64,000 nucleotides of DNA from Apricaphanius iberus (lineage: Eukaryota > Chordata > Actinopteri > Cyprinodontiformes > Aphaniidae). Both the position numbers and the translations under genes were made by a program. The notes under the pieces were generated by a model that did not search any database, had not been told where the DNA came from, and saw only the letters and a list, made by a program, of their open reading frames with translations. The stretch spans positions 248,001-312,000 of the forward strand of contig JAPXFQ010000387.1 of the NCBI GenBank assembly GCA_028564705.1, in the 5' to 3' direction. Positions 56,401-60,145 of this stretch are shown in pieces (positions within the stretch are counted from its first letter, which is position 1; each line of letters starts with the position of its first letter).

Positions 56401-56455
56401 CTGGTTTGTCTAAAGGTCCTTCCCAGAGAATAATGTGAAGAGTGCTGTTGCCTGA
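14401..56455 (+). CDS. llgl2: Lethal giant larvae homolog 2 (25 coding exons, 1006 aa)
   Basis: Lgl proteins are cortical scaffolds of the basolateral polarity module. They pair with Scribble and Dlg, bind the PAR6-aPKC complex, and are displaced from the membrane when aPKC phosphorylates them. The joined exons (listed separately) give an uninterrupted 1006-residue frame, close to the roughly 1020 residues of mammalian LLGL2, with phases matching at all 24 junctions. Two WD40-type beta-propellers occupy most of the chain. The polybasic hinge with [10 protein letters not shown] (642-651) holds the aPKC serines 643, 647 and 651. LLGL2 rather than LLGL1 is indicated by [55 protein letters not shown] and a C-terminus with [12 protein letters not shown]. 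The C-terminal tail diverges from mammals. The promoter was not seen. Confidence 0.96.
15135..15245. repeat. Short inverted-repeat element in intron 1
   Basis: The arms aagtccactcctctagatc (from 15135) and, inverted, the gatcgcttggagtggactt stretch (15226-15245) pair imperfectly over about 26 bases. The outer 'aggggtgaccaag' resembles ends of a fish hAT MITE. No clean target duplication was found. Confidence 0.5.
15610..15707 (+). CDS. llgl2: llgl2 coding exon 2 (aa 26-58)
   Basis: The acceptor is cctgtgcag. Codons give [15 protein letters not shown] and then [12 protein letters not shown], the first blade of the N-terminal propeller. The donor is gtatcc, and Leu58 is split across the junction. 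Confidence 0.95.
15708..17380 (+). other. llgl2 intron 2, no gene inside
   Basis: The 1.67-kb intron is A+T-rich. I see no ORF or known transposon; its one notable feature is the 22-bp perfect hairpin at 16627-16701. Confidence 0.7.
16627..16701. repeat. Perfect 22-bp inverted repeat (hairpin) in intron 2
   Basis: The 22 bases at 16627-16648 (from aatctgggctt) are the exact reverse complement of 16680-16701 (ending aagcccagatt), with a 31-base spacer. RNA from either strand could form a strong stem-loop. It may be a tiny MITE or a structured RNA; nothing else supports a gene. Confidence 0.85.
17381..17462 (+). CDS. llgl2: llgl2 coding exon 3 (aa 58-85)
   Basis: The acceptor is gagctcag. Codons give [20 protein letters not shown] and VFFMPHQ. 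The exon ends in phase 0 with donor gtacag, and is followed by a 76-nt intron. Confidence 0.95.
17539..17654 (+). CDS. llgl2: llgl2 coding exon 4 (aa 86-124)
   Basis: The acceptor is ctgtgtag. It encodes [19 protein letters not shown] and ends FMLTGPPG. The donor is gtatac in phase 2. Confidence 0.95.
17849..18007 (+). CDS. llgl2: llgl2 coding exon 5 (aa 124-177)
   Basis: The acceptor is tgtctcag. Codons give [37 protein letters not shown] and DQVTS. The donor is gtgggt in phase 2. Confidence 0.95.
18770..18932 (+). CDS. llgl2: llgl2 coding exon 6 (aa 177-231)
   Basis: The acceptor is ctactgcag. It encodes [20 protein letters not shown], then [19 protein letters not shown], a classic propeller blade. 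The donor is gtaact in phase 0. Confidence 0.95.
19012..19144 (+). CDS. llgl2: llgl2 coding exon 7 (aa 232-276)
   Basis: The acceptor is tcaacag after a 79-nt intron with a weak pyrimidine tract. Codons give [20 protein letters not shown] and GSYCCW, then an acidic insert ([11 protein letters not shown]) before VPYG. The donor is gtgaga. Confidence 0.93.
19229..19283 (+). CDS. llgl2: llgl2 coding exon 8 (aa 276-294)
   Basis: A 55-nt exon encoding [17 protein letters not shown], matching the conserved PFPCKAI region. The acceptor is tcttacag and the donor gtaagt, in phase 2. Confidence 0.93.
19429..19583 (+). CDS. llgl2: llgl2 coding exon 9 (aa 294-346)
   Basis: The acceptor is ttgtgtag. Codons give [40 protein letters not shown] and the divergent [11 protein letters not shown]. 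No GT donor restores the frame to exon 10. The in-phase junction uses cacacag|gcaggc, a GC donor of weak consensus, so the exact 3' edge is less certain than the other exons. Confidence 0.8.
20054..20110. repeat. TTAA-initiated MITE-like terminus in intron 9
   Basis: The sequence begins ttaaaggggacgtata and continues to gactttttagcccttaaatg. This resembles the inverted end of the repeat that terminates near 11364 (atatgccctttaa). Its other end was not located, so this is a tentative call. Confidence 0.35.
20494..20705 (+). CDS. llgl2: llgl2 coding exon 10 (aa 346-416)
   Basis: The acceptor is ttcttcag. It encodes [40 protein letters not shown] and [20 protein letters not shown], strongly LLGL2-like. 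The donor is gtttct in phase 0. Confidence 0.95.
20911..20978 (+). CDS. llgl2: llgl2 coding exon 11 (aa 417-439)
   Basis: The acceptor is cctgttag. Codons give [20 protein letters not shown] and LTG. The donor is gttggt, in phase 2. Confidence 0.95.
21068..21221 (+). CDS. llgl2: llgl2 coding exon 12 (aa 439-490)
   Basis: The acceptor is ttgggtag. It encodes [36 protein letters not shown] and EGEWPPFRK. The donor is gtgttc in phase 0. Confidence 0.95.
21264..21278 (+). repeat. G homopolymer, 15 bases
   Basis: A run of 15 G lies 42 bases after exon 12 in intron 12. Its length could be a sequencing or assembly estimate. Confidence 0.9.
21312..21512. mobile_element. hAT-type MITE, 201 bp, in intron 12
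   Basis: The terminal inverted repeats caggggtggggaacc / ggttccccacccctg are perfect over 15 bases. The 8-bp flanks ctctacat (21304-21311) and ctctacgt (21513-21520) differ at one base. This is a well-known, very common teleost MITE family. Confidence 0.9.
21592..21696 (+). CDS. llgl2: llgl2 coding exon 13 (aa 491-525)
   Basis: The acceptor is gttttacag. Codons give [20 protein letters not shown] and [15 protein letters not shown], nearly invariant in Lgl proteins. The donor is gtgact in phase 0. Confidence 0.96.
22111..22450. repeat. Tc1-like terminal and non-coding fragment
   Basis: It begins tacagtgcatcctgaaagta and continues with attctacacacaaaac(c)caataatga and aagtattcacagcc. This is the recognisable terminus of abundant fish Tc1-like elements. 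Further 'tgacgcctggcattcacac' text is a common fish repeat. No transposase is coded. Confidence 0.6.
22451..25800. repeat. Intron 13 body with diverged interspersed repeats
   Basis: Two repeat families can be noted. Around 22893-22985 is 'catagactgtatatataagatggacagagcc', a widespread fish motif with relatives at 41620-41720 and 60469-60520. Around 24490-24700, the motifs tgtccccagtgcttttaaaaac and gtcacttccgcataggcttcac recur at about 41330-41480 and 42490-42540. No coding exon is visible. Confidence 0.5.
25809..26650. mobile_element. hAT-type non-autonomous element, 842 bp, in intron 13
   Basis: The flanks are a perfect 8-bp duplication, tatcagct (25801-25808 and 26651-26658). The ends are aggggtgtcac and gtgacacccctgg. 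The interior is non-coding and contains the block found inverted at 11036-11190. It sits 147 bases before exon 14. Confidence 0.85.
26659..26777 (+). pseudogene. Harbinger-type Myb-like protein fragment (possible)
   Basis: A short frame starting at the ATG in gagatggcaaactgg encodes [20 protein letters not shown] then ITGKFTGTV. This resembles the start of Myb/SANT-like DNA-binding proteins carried by fish Harbinger transposons. A stop follows within the hundred bases before exon 14. The hAT element at 25809-26650 sits directly upstream. The evidence is limited to about 35 residues. Confidence 0.4.
26806..26901 (+). CDS. llgl2: llgl2 coding exon 14 (aa 526-557)
   Basis: The acceptor is cgttgtag. 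It encodes [20 protein letters not shown] and [12 protein letters not shown]. The donor is gtaaga in phase 0. The preceding intron is 5.1 kb. Confidence 0.95.
26902..27733 (+). other. llgl2 intron 14, nothing recognised
   Basis: A+T-rich intronic sequence of 832 bases without an ORF or transposon end that I can identify. Confidence 0.6.
27734..27930 (+). CDS. llgl2: llgl2 coding exon 15 (aa 558-623)
   Basis: The acceptor is ttttctag. Codons give [40 protein letters not shown] and [16 protein letters not shown]. The donor is gtaagt in phase 2. It is followed by a 7.3-kb intron. Confidence 0.96.
28095..28218 (+). pseudogene. Tc1-like transposon fragment, 5' part
   Basis: Sequence from catcagaatgggaaagaa through gatggtccaagtatttcaga to aaactgctgatctact matches the N-terminal coding region of a common fish Tc1-like element, with several indels. 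It joins, after an interruption, the piece that begins at 28500. Confidence 0.65.
28219..28499. repeat. A+T-rich insertion inside Tc1 fragment
   Basis: About 280 bases of T-rich sequence separate two adjoining parts of the Tc1-like coding region. It ends in ccttgccttgccttact, and a short 'tact' occurs at both junctions. No family is recognised. Confidence 0.4.
28500..28699 (+). pseudogene. Tc1-like transposon fragment, middle part
   Basis: The stretch continues the same Tc1 family: gagattttcaggcacaac, then a frame with [20 protein letters not shown] and [20 protein letters not shown]. It breaks at about 28700, where an L2/Rex1-type LINE begins. The 3' part of the transposon reappears at 30868. 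Confidence 0.7.
28941..29630. mobile_element. hAT-type non-autonomous element (CAGTG ends), 690 bp
   Basis: The element starts cagtgctgacacagttac and ends gttaccggcatcactg, with TIRs related to the clean copy at 62290-62869. It sits inside a (TA)n tract, so the 8-bp duplication is presumably tatatata. The interior carries many 'aagtaact' motifs. It interrupts the RT region of the surrounding LINE. Confidence 0.75.
29767..30441 (+). pseudogene. C-terminal 224-aa frame of a fish LINE protein
   Basis: This is the longest surviving frame of the LINE. It covers the region after the RT active site, with [20 protein letters not shown] followed by [16 protein letters not shown] and a terminal [10 protein letters not shown]. 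The ATG used here is internal, not a true start. The copy lacks the RT core in the same frame and cannot be active. Confidence 0.7.
30868..31165 (+). pseudogene. Tc1-like transposase C-terminus and 3' end
   Basis: The frame at 30895-31128 encodes [40 protein letters not shown] and ends GAPTRY. This is the C-terminal third of a Tc1-type DDE transposase, whose last catalytic acid lies in the PIEH motif. It is followed by ggtgtacctaataaagtg(a)ccagtg, the usual end of this family. Together with 28095-28699 it forms one disrupted element. Confidence 0.8.
31166..32449. other. Intron 15 sequence, unclassified repeats, no gene
   Basis: A stretch at about 31960-32200 encodes a short frame with [20 protein letters not shown] and [13 protein letters not shown], perhaps the tail of another LINE, but I could not place it. 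The remainder is A+T-rich with no supported feature. Confidence 0.35.
32450..32690 (-). repeat. tRNA-derived SINE
   Basis: On the minus strand the unit starts near 32682 with ggctctgtggcttagtgg (box A region, plus-strand 32652-32669) and has a box B, gggttcgattc (32618-32628). An anticodon-like arm and cttccctgggcaagacactt follow, leading to a body and a cattgattgattgattg tail at about 32449-32463. Both internal polymerase III promoter boxes are spaced as in tRNA. It is a SINE, not a functional tRNA, because the tRNA stem pairing is incomplete and it has a long extra body. Confidence 0.7.
32950..34130. repeat. Mixed unclassified repeats in intron 15
   Basis: It begins near 'gcagtgacggctggtgga(a)ttttctcc' and 'gggttgtcaaacgata', both frequent fish repeat motifs. 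It ends with a G+C-rich portion around 33880-34060 (ccccgccccctcagg, cttgcgccccaaggcg / gccttggggcgcaaag). The last two motifs are inverted copies at 33953-33967 and 34024-34039. No coding capacity is seen. Confidence 0.4.
34260..34288. repeat. (GT)n microsatellite
   Basis: A short run of gt dinucleotides, interrupted once, in intron 15. Confidence 0.8.
34485..34883 (-). CDS. Unrecognised ORF with a membrane segment and helix (132 aa)
   Basis: A 132-codon minus-strand frame in intron 15. Residues about 20-45 ([20 protein letters not shown]) form a clear transmembrane-like segment. A charged, leucine-spaced stretch follows ([20 protein letters not shown] and [20 protein letters not shown]), which could form a coiled coil. 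An overlapping frame upstream (34681-35028) supplies [18 protein letters not shown], so the original product may have been longer and is now frameshifted. I do not recognise it. Given its repeat-rich surroundings, a transposon-borne or retrocopied gene is likelier than a host gene. Confidence 0.35.
   Translation of the reverse strand: MLLIKSTQLYEAPEKGIRVMDIWLFGFMWIGFLLIGMGMYWICCKMEQQILKLETVLEAIGRLKEPCEARIRADGTQNLTLGELEHRLDAARGDLAGALGLTRDCHRTWRNCQCGLVQLEINGVIWNLIWLN
35263..35410 (+). CDS. llgl2: llgl2 coding exon 16 (aa 623-672), aPKC-target hinge
   Basis: The acceptor is aaattccag. It encodes [20 protein letters not shown] followed by the polybasic [19 protein letters not shown]. Serines 643, 647 and 651 are the positions known in Lgl proteins as aPKC sites, and the basic residues bind membrane phospholipid. 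The donor is gtagca in phase 0. Confidence 0.96.
35498..35645 (+). CDS. llgl2: llgl2 coding exon 17 (aa 673-722)
   Basis: The acceptor is ctacgcag after an 87-nt intron. Codons give [20 protein letters not shown], then [20 protein letters not shown] and YFADTFLSD. The donor is gtaagt in phase 1. A 7.2-kb intron with a DIRS element follows. Confidence 0.96.
35646..36129 (+). other. Start of llgl2 intron 17, no gene supported
   Basis: An open frame of 142 codons overlaps this area (35791-36219), but its composition is noise-like and it runs into the DIRS terminal repeat. I do not regard it as a gene. Confidence 0.5.
36618..38270 (+). pseudogene. DIRS gag-like ORF, broken
   Basis: Fragmented frames give [20 protein letters not shown], a cysteine-containing [11 protein letters not shown], then an acidic segment ([17 protein letters not shown]) and FYEV-like [19 protein letters not shown] basic, Gln/Arg-rich tail follows ([33 protein letters not shown]). 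This order matches the first ORF of fish DIRS elements. Frame shifts occur near 36825, 36950 and 37270. Confidence 0.6.
38600..39330 (+). pseudogene. DIRS reverse transcriptase, broken
   Basis: Frames encode [27 protein letters not shown], then [14 protein letters not shown], the first catalytic block of DIRS RT. This is followed by [20 protein letters not shown] and finally [15 protein letters not shown]. The usual catalytic DD is altered to DN at about 39165. The frame also shifts between these pieces, so the enzyme is dead. Confidence 0.7.
39400..39640 (+). pseudogene. DIRS RNase H-like region, broken
   Basis: A frame from 39426 includes [20 protein letters not shown] and RGNPLYEEW. The phrase [15 protein letters not shown] is typical of the end of the RNase H domain in retrotransposons. 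The active-site part is not clear. Confidence 0.5.
39990..40930 (+). pseudogene. DIRS tyrosine recombinase, broken
   Basis: The first part lies in one frame (to 40384): [50 protein letters not shown] stop follows and the second part is in another frame. The HSTRS motif (His-x-x-Arg, about 40799-40813) and [11 protein letters not shown] (the probable nucleophilic Tyr, about 40897-40929) remain visible. The region expected to hold the first catalytic arginine is disrupted by a stop at about 40410. It cannot recombine DNA. Confidence 0.7.
41111..42841. repeat. Repeats downstream of DIRS in intron 17
   Basis: The segment carries families also seen in intron 13. Motifs tgtccccagcaa(t/ttttaagaac) lie at about 41300-41365. 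The atatataaatggac motif and 'accgccgccatcttg' are at about 41630-41730, and gccacttccgggttggcttcac is at about 42495-42516. No ORF is credible. Exon 18 follows directly. Confidence 0.45.
42842..42958 (+). CDS. llgl2: llgl2 coding exon 18 (aa 722-761)
   Basis: The acceptor is atcttgcag. It encodes [20 protein letters not shown] and [17 protein letters not shown]. The donor is gtgagt in phase 1. The next intron is only 72 nt. Confidence 0.95.
43031..43197 (+). CDS. llgl2: llgl2 coding exon 19 (aa 761-816)
   Basis: The acceptor is tatttcag. Codons give [40 protein letters not shown] and [10 protein letters not shown]. The donor is gtcaga in phase 0. Confidence 0.96.
43198..44700 (+). other. 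Intron 19, first part, no gene supported
   Basis: It contains poly-T (43250-43267) and an 11-base C run (43756-43766). A 166-codon frame at 43977-44477 is Ser-rich at the start and strongly hydrophobic at the end ([13 protein letters not shown]). It has no splice context or domain I recognise, and A+T-rich composition explains the hydrophobicity. Confidence 0.4.
44721..44838 (+). repeat. Short RTE/Rex3-tailed repeat (SINE-like)
   Basis: The sequence ctgtgatggaccggcgac, gggtgtaccccgcctct, gataggcaccagcccccctg and aagcggatggatggatg is a very common teleost repeat. It ends in the GGATG tail used by RTE-type LINEs. It is probably mobilised by Rex3 machinery. Confidence 0.65.
44985..45130. repeat. 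'ataagccgcacc' repeat
   Basis: Phrases ctataaagcgcacctgat, ataagctgcacccgcct and acaagccgcacccgat are spaced variants of a motif frequent in fish interspersed repeats. No gene. Confidence 0.5.
45750..45856. repeat. End of a hAT-type element (TIR fragment)
   Basis: The sequence runs gaatcgagaatcg..., aatcgaattgaatcgtgaga and ends ttcccatcccta. This is the right end of a common 'gaatcg' hAT family. The matching left end was not found, so the element is incomplete or very diverged. Confidence 0.45.
46294..46558 (+). CDS. llgl2: llgl2 coding exon 20 (aa 817-905)
   Basis: The largest coding exon (265 nt), with acceptor gtgttcag. It encodes [60 protein letters not shown] and [20 protein letters not shown], covering the last propeller blades. 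The donor is gtaaac in phase 1. Confidence 0.97.
46694..48274 (+). mobile_element. Tc1-like transposon, 1581 bp, nearly complete
   Basis: The ends cactgtcttccaaattatta and, inverted, cactgtgttctaaattatta differ at two bases over the first 26. The element is flanked by the TA duplication (46692-46693 and 48275-48276) typical of the superfamily. A second, internal copy of the terminal motif (gtgcataataatttgga) lies at 48067-48083. It carries one transposase gene in the same direction as llgl2. Length and ends are complete, so only the coding frame is damaged. Confidence 0.92.
46921..47935 (+). pseudogene. Tc1-like transposase (DD37E spacing), frameshifted
   Basis: The product would bind the terminal repeats and cut and paste the element. 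It opens [20 protein letters not shown], a helix-turn-helix domain ([20 protein letters not shown]). The frame shifts at about 47260-47280. The catalytic domain then shows FTDECC (first Asp), FMHDNAPSN (second Asp) and DLNPIENLW (Glu), with 37 residues between the second Asp and the Glu by my count. A premature stop at 47801-47803 is followed by a further in-family tail with [10 protein letters not shown] and NKGSYVEM. The gene is thus broken at two places but otherwise well kept. An AATAAA lies at 47947-47952. Confidence 0.85.
48275..49287. other. Intron 20, middle part, nothing recognised
   Basis: A+T-rich, with only short frames. No splice-like exon or transposon end was identified. Confidence 0.5.
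49296..50201. mobile_element. hAT-type non-autonomous element, 906 bp
   Basis: Terminal repeats catacttgccaaccct / agggttggcaagtatg are perfect over 16 bases. The flanks ctattact (49288-49295) and ctcttact (50202-50209) match in 7 of 8 bases. The interior has a 14-base C run (50140-50153) near the right end and no ORF of note. Confidence 0.85.
50525..51338. mobile_element. TIR element (TAGGGCTGCCA ends), about 814 bp
   Basis: The left end tagggctgcca and right end tggcagcccta are exact inverted repeats over 11 bases. The sub-terminal 'gattaatcg / aataattagtgattagttg' text is typical of a fish hAT family. The flanking 8 bases do not match cleanly, so the duplication has decayed or the edges are off by a base or two. 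Confidence 0.7.
51648..51670. repeat. (GT)n microsatellite
   Basis: About ten gt units in intron 20. Confidence 0.85.
52403..52553 (+). CDS. llgl2: llgl2 coding exon 21 (aa 905-955)
   Basis: The acceptor is tttttgcag. Codons give [33 protein letters not shown], then a diverged linker. The donor is gtacat in phase 2. Confidence 0.94.
52641..52666 (+). CDS. llgl2: llgl2 coding exon 22 (aa 955-964), 26-nt micro-exon
   Basis: A 26-nt exon flanked by cttcctctag and gtaaat encodes RSTQDSEDP with both edge codons split. It is supported by phase: exon 21 ends in phase 2 and exon 23 needs phase 1. It matches the human RNSGTQSDGEE neighbourhood loosely. Confidence 0.8.
52936..52983 (+). CDS. llgl2: llgl2 coding exon 23 (aa 964-980)
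   Basis: The acceptor is tgttctag. It encodes [16 protein letters not shown], equivalent to the mammalian VMERALLSDE. The donor is gtaagt in phase 1. Confidence 0.92.
53234..53276 (+). CDS. llgl2: llgl2 coding exon 24 (aa 980-994)
   Basis: The acceptor is tcttccag. Codons give [14 protein letters not shown], matching the mammalian RVLKEIQSTLEGDR. The donor is gtaagt in phase 2. Confidence 0.93.
54369..55410 (-). pseudogene. L2-like LINE reverse transcriptase fragment, antisense in intron 24
   Basis: Reading the minus strand from 55410: [16 protein letters not shown], then [40 protein letters not shown], a [13 protein letters not shown] block and the catalytic YADDTQIEV. It ends with [20 protein letters not shown] and [12 protein letters not shown]. 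Motif order is that of an L2 RT. Frames break near 55175, 54880 and 54650. It stops abruptly near 54370 with no 3' UTR, so it is truncated on both sides. Confidence 0.8.
55411..56415 (+). other. Intron 24, 3' part, nothing recognised
   Basis: A+T-rich sequence with no open frame or element ends I can support, up to the acceptor tgtctaaag at 56415. Confidence 0.55.
56416..56455 (+). CDS. llgl2: llgl2 last coding exon 25 (aa 994-1006 and stop)
   Basis: The acceptor is gtttgtctaaag. The codons encode [12 protein letters not shown] then TGA. The phase fits exon 24. The tail differs from the mammalian NWRSHRAAVGCSLSNGGAE, so this is the least conserved exon and alternative 3' exons are possible. 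Confidence 0.75.
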
Positions 56456-57600
56456 GATCAAGGTCTCGACTGCTCAGGTGAGGCTGAGAAGAATCCAGAT
56501 TGTTTTGTTTTGTTCCTTATGTGATTTCCTGTTTGAGTTTTTTTTTTTTTTTGTCTTCTTAGAGAATAAACATTAAAATGTATGAAGTGCACTGCAGTCT
56601 TGCAGCTTCTCTAACCTCCTGCTTGGCCCACAACCACTACTGACCCCGGATCCTTCTGAAACGTGCATTGAAAAGGCGCCAAACGGTTCCTTATATGGCG
56701 ACTTCTTGAGTACCATGAGGATTCAGCAGAGGCTGTAGCCACTACCTGTGCCTTACCATTTCCTGCTCACACTCGGTAAACCAACAAGACAATAGTGATC
56801 AGTTCTCATAGATCCAAAGGATACCTGAATCTAGGTTAAAATCAATTTTTTTGGGGGGGGTGAGCTGTTTTTTTGTTTTACAGGATTTGTAATTGGGGTT
56901 TTTTACTGCCAGTATTTGTATGTATAAATATAGATATCTACGAATGAGTTTAGTGTCTTAGTTTAAAAAATAAATACTGTAAACATAAAAACTACCCCCC
57001 CCCATCTTTACACCTTCACCCATTCTTTATGTAACACTAACTCATTTTTACAAAGAAACCTTTTCTAATGTACAGCCATATGTACTGAAGCAATTTTTAA
57101 TTTACTATTTATGCAATTTTACTCAGTTCATGATTTTAATATTATGCCTGACCTTTTTTCGTTTGGAATGAATTTTCTTTCATCTTTAGATCCATGTGAA
57201 AAAAGTGCTTTTTCGAAATTACACTTTTTTTCATGAGTTTTGTTTATTAAACTGATAGGCATTCACACTACATGATCTGTTCCCCACCTACCTATTAAAT
57301 CTAGGGTAACCTGACCATAGGTACTTGTGCACTACAGCTCAGCACACTGTTGTTCATTTTGGGGGGTGCTTTGTCTAGGGTTAAGTTGTATGATTAATAT
57401 TAATTCTGTTTTGTAAACTGTTAAACCAGCAATAATTGATGTGATTTTGGAATGTAATTTTAAGCGTTAAAGAAAATTATGTATGTAACTGTGCCTCTTT
57501 TAACTGGGATTGGCTGCTATTTAGATCACACTAGGAAATGTTTTGGTACTGTGTTTGAATGCTCATATTTTAGCATCATCTTAGAATATATTTTTGTACC
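56456..57600 (+). other. llgl2: llgl2 3' UTR, extent uncertain
   Basis: Non-coding sequence follows the stop. Candidate polyadenylation signals AATAAA lie at 56565-56570 and 56969-56974. A length anywhere between about 130 and 1100 bases is possible, and I cannot pick the site. Confidence 0.5.
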
Positions 57601-57710
57601 AAACTAATTATGAAACCTGATATTTTTCAGTTGTATGAAATTTTACACTGTTTTCTTGTTAGCAATTACATGTTTTTCTTAGGAACTTTTGTCTGGTTTC
57701 ATTTCTGTGG

Positions 57711-57815
57711 ATGGTCGCTGAGGCAAAAACACAGGAGCAGGAGGAGTTCAGTGAGACCATGGAGAACAAATCCGTACAGATTCGAGGCGATTCTAGTCCA
57801 TGTTTCGGGGGGTGG
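57711..57815 (+). repeat. Rex3 linker fragment
   Basis: The codons AEAKTQEQEEFSETMENKSV match the Rex3 region present on the minus strand at about 3960-4060 (MVAEAKTRAWEEF and the ccatggagaac motif). Only about 100 bases survive. Confidence 0.65.
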
Positions 57816-57891
57816 GGGGGGGGGGCGTAGATACCAATAGAGTTTACAATGGAGATGTAAACTGTGTTGCATCTGTTTTGTTTTCGTTGAA

Positions 57892-58476
57892 CTAATGGCT
57901 GCAGGCAGAGGAAAGAACAATTGGGTGCTCTTTGGATAGAGCAAGTCCACATTTGCTGCAAAAGTCTGCATGCAAGGACCTCTTCCCTTCGCAGAGATGG
58001 CATTTCTTCCTTCCCATCTGTCCCTGGGCTGGAACAAACAGCTCAGACTGCTGTGCCTGCACCAAAGCCGAAGCGCAGGTGGTGCGTGACAAGTGGGTGC
58101 GCCTTACCCTGGCTGGCTTCCCCGAATTATGTTGAGGATTTCTTCAGTTAAAAAATATTTCAACTGTCCTCAATACTATGAATTCGGCTGTCTTGTGGCC
58201 GAAAAGGAAAGCAGATTTCAGACGTCGAGGACCAGGTGATTCCGCTCCTTGAAATCCATCCCCTCTCTCCTCCATGTTCTTCATCTGCTCACCTGAGTCA
58301 TCTGACACCTCTTCTTCCTCAGAATCAGGTCCCGGAGCATAGGTTTCAACTTCTTTATCAGAAGTGCTGTCCTCCGATGAAGCTAGCGCAGCATCCTCAT
58401 AATCAAAATGCTGCAAAAGTTCTAGGGCTTCACTGCATTGTACCGTATTCTCATGGTTGAGGTGGAAAGAAAACAA
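57892..58476 (-). pseudogene. Remnant of a DNA-transposon-like gene: acidic N-terminus and Cys-rich C-terminus
   Basis: On the minus strand, 58476-58144 encodes a frame with an acidic segment (YEDAALASSEDSTSDKEVET, DSEEEEVSDDSGEQ). A second frame, 58092-57892, contains GRKKCHLCEGKRSLHADFCS and KCGLALS, a CxxC..CxxC zinc-ribbon-like pattern. piggyBac-type transposases have an acidic N-terminus and such a Cys-rich C-terminus. The catalytic middle is absent, so this may be an internally deleted, non-autonomous copy. The assignment is tentative. Confidence 0.35.
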
Positions 58477-58499
58477 AACCTGATCTTAGTCAGGTATAT

Positions 58500-59680
58500 A
58501 AGCTTTGTTCCAGCCAGGAAACCTGTGTAAACAAACCTAGCCGTTCAAGTGTTTTTTGTTTATTCTCTAGCCTGCGTCTTTGAAGTTAATTCATCAGAAG
58601 TTTGCTCTCATGTTCAGATTAAATGCTTTCATCTGCTTTCTAGATATTATAATATGCAATAGTAAATATCTTAGTACGTTGTAGAATTTTTCCAGCATAT
58701 TGAATGATTTTTCACATACAGCGAGGCATTGATGAAAATATAAGATTTGAACAGAGTGAATAAGAACACCACCACCCCACCCACCCTAACCTTCCGAAAA
58801 AGTAAATGCCACTGTTTCATCTGAAGAGTTGTGAAGCACTTTGAACTTTACATGCATGCACAGGAGCACAAACACACACAGAAAATATGTATAAAATTGG
58901 CGTTTTCAGACTACTACTACTACTACTTCACTTTTATATGAGGACAACTGCACAAATATGCATACCAAAAAATGTTAACACACATGCACATTATTGTATG
59001 ACACCTCTAAAATACACCAATTTTTTTTTCGAAGTATGTATTACAAAATAAAATCCTACAATTTAAGTAGGAGGTTCAGACATTGCCCTGCTATTCATGG
59101 AGAAAATACGGCATCTGATCAAAAACATTAAAAACTACAATTTAAGTATGTGACAGTTGTAAAAACCCAAACAGAATATAGAAAGAAGTCAAAGGCAGAA
59201 TAAAATGCCAGAGGAAGTACGCTAATTAATGAGGCCAGCATTATATTAAATGGAGTAAGTAAAATATTTTTGGTAAGTTCTCAAAAAATACATAACCTTT
59301 GGAAAAAAAATATTATTTTGCTTACAAACCTTATAAATGAGTGTATATTATAAATGCTTGGTTATTTTTGTTTTTCTACAAATTTAGTAAAAATATACAT
59401 TTTGTACCAAAAACTGTTATTGGCGTGTTCTCTTCAGGTTAAAACTTTACACTGCACTTGAATCGGGTATTGCTACTGGGCTTGGATTTCTGACGACTGA
59501 TTCTGTGGAGTATAAAAGCAGCCCAGTTTTGGCCACACCTAGGTAGCGAGTTGGAGTTCGAATGTTAAGGAAGTGTTGACTCTGGTCAGCCCTCCCCAGC
59601 TTACCTCGGTCACCCAGGCAACATCGCATCCTGCCTCGTTTTTCAAACCAGAAATGTAGCTGATTAAATACTCTAGAGGG
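58500..59680. other. A+T-rich intergenic sequence, nothing recognised
   Basis: Short frames only. A few repeats such as (acaca)n near 58870 and (tacta)n near 58912 occur. No gene is supported. Confidence 0.5.
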
Positions 59681-59689
59681 GAGGGTGAG

Positions 59690-59825
59690 TTGCTTTTTAA
59701 TTACAGACCTATATATAACCTTTTTTTTTTCCAAAATCCTTGAGAAAAGTTTTGCTAATAAAGTACGTGAGCATCTAAACAGTAACGACTTGTTTGAAGA
59801 ATTTCAGTCCGGTTTTAGAGCTAAT
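59690..59825 (+). pseudogene. L2-like LINE RT fragment
   Basis: Codons give YRPIYNLFFFSKILEKSFAN, KVREHLNSNDLFEEFQSGFR, the conserved entry to the RT fingers domain. It stops where a gggcctcattcatcaaac repeat begins at about 59827, so a later insertion or deletion removed the rest. Confidence 0.75.
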
Positions 59826-60140
59826 GGGCCTCATTCATCAAACTTGCGCAGAAAACTGTGTATATTTTGGGTGTATATTCTAAATACGCAAGACTCAACG
59901 TGGAATTTATGAACGTGTCGGATCCGCCCAGATTGTGTGTAAAGACCTGCGCTTTTTGATAAATGTCACGGATGAAACGAGCATATTTATTAAGATCTAT
60001 TCTATTGAGAGTGAGGAGTTGTCATGGTACAGAGCCCCTCCCCTTGATCCTCGGTCTCCGCCATTTTGCTTTCCTTCCAGCGGCAAACTGTGTGTTTTTT
60101 AACTCTGTAGTAGAGGAGGTTCTCGCAATTCTGCACTGTG
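59826..60140. repeat. 'gggcctcattcatcaa' repeat end
   Basis: The start gggcctcattcatcaaactt and the later 'cttttgataaatgtcac' resemble ends of a widespread fish MITE family. Its right boundary could not be fixed. Confidence 0.35.
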
Positions 60141-60145
60141 TTACC

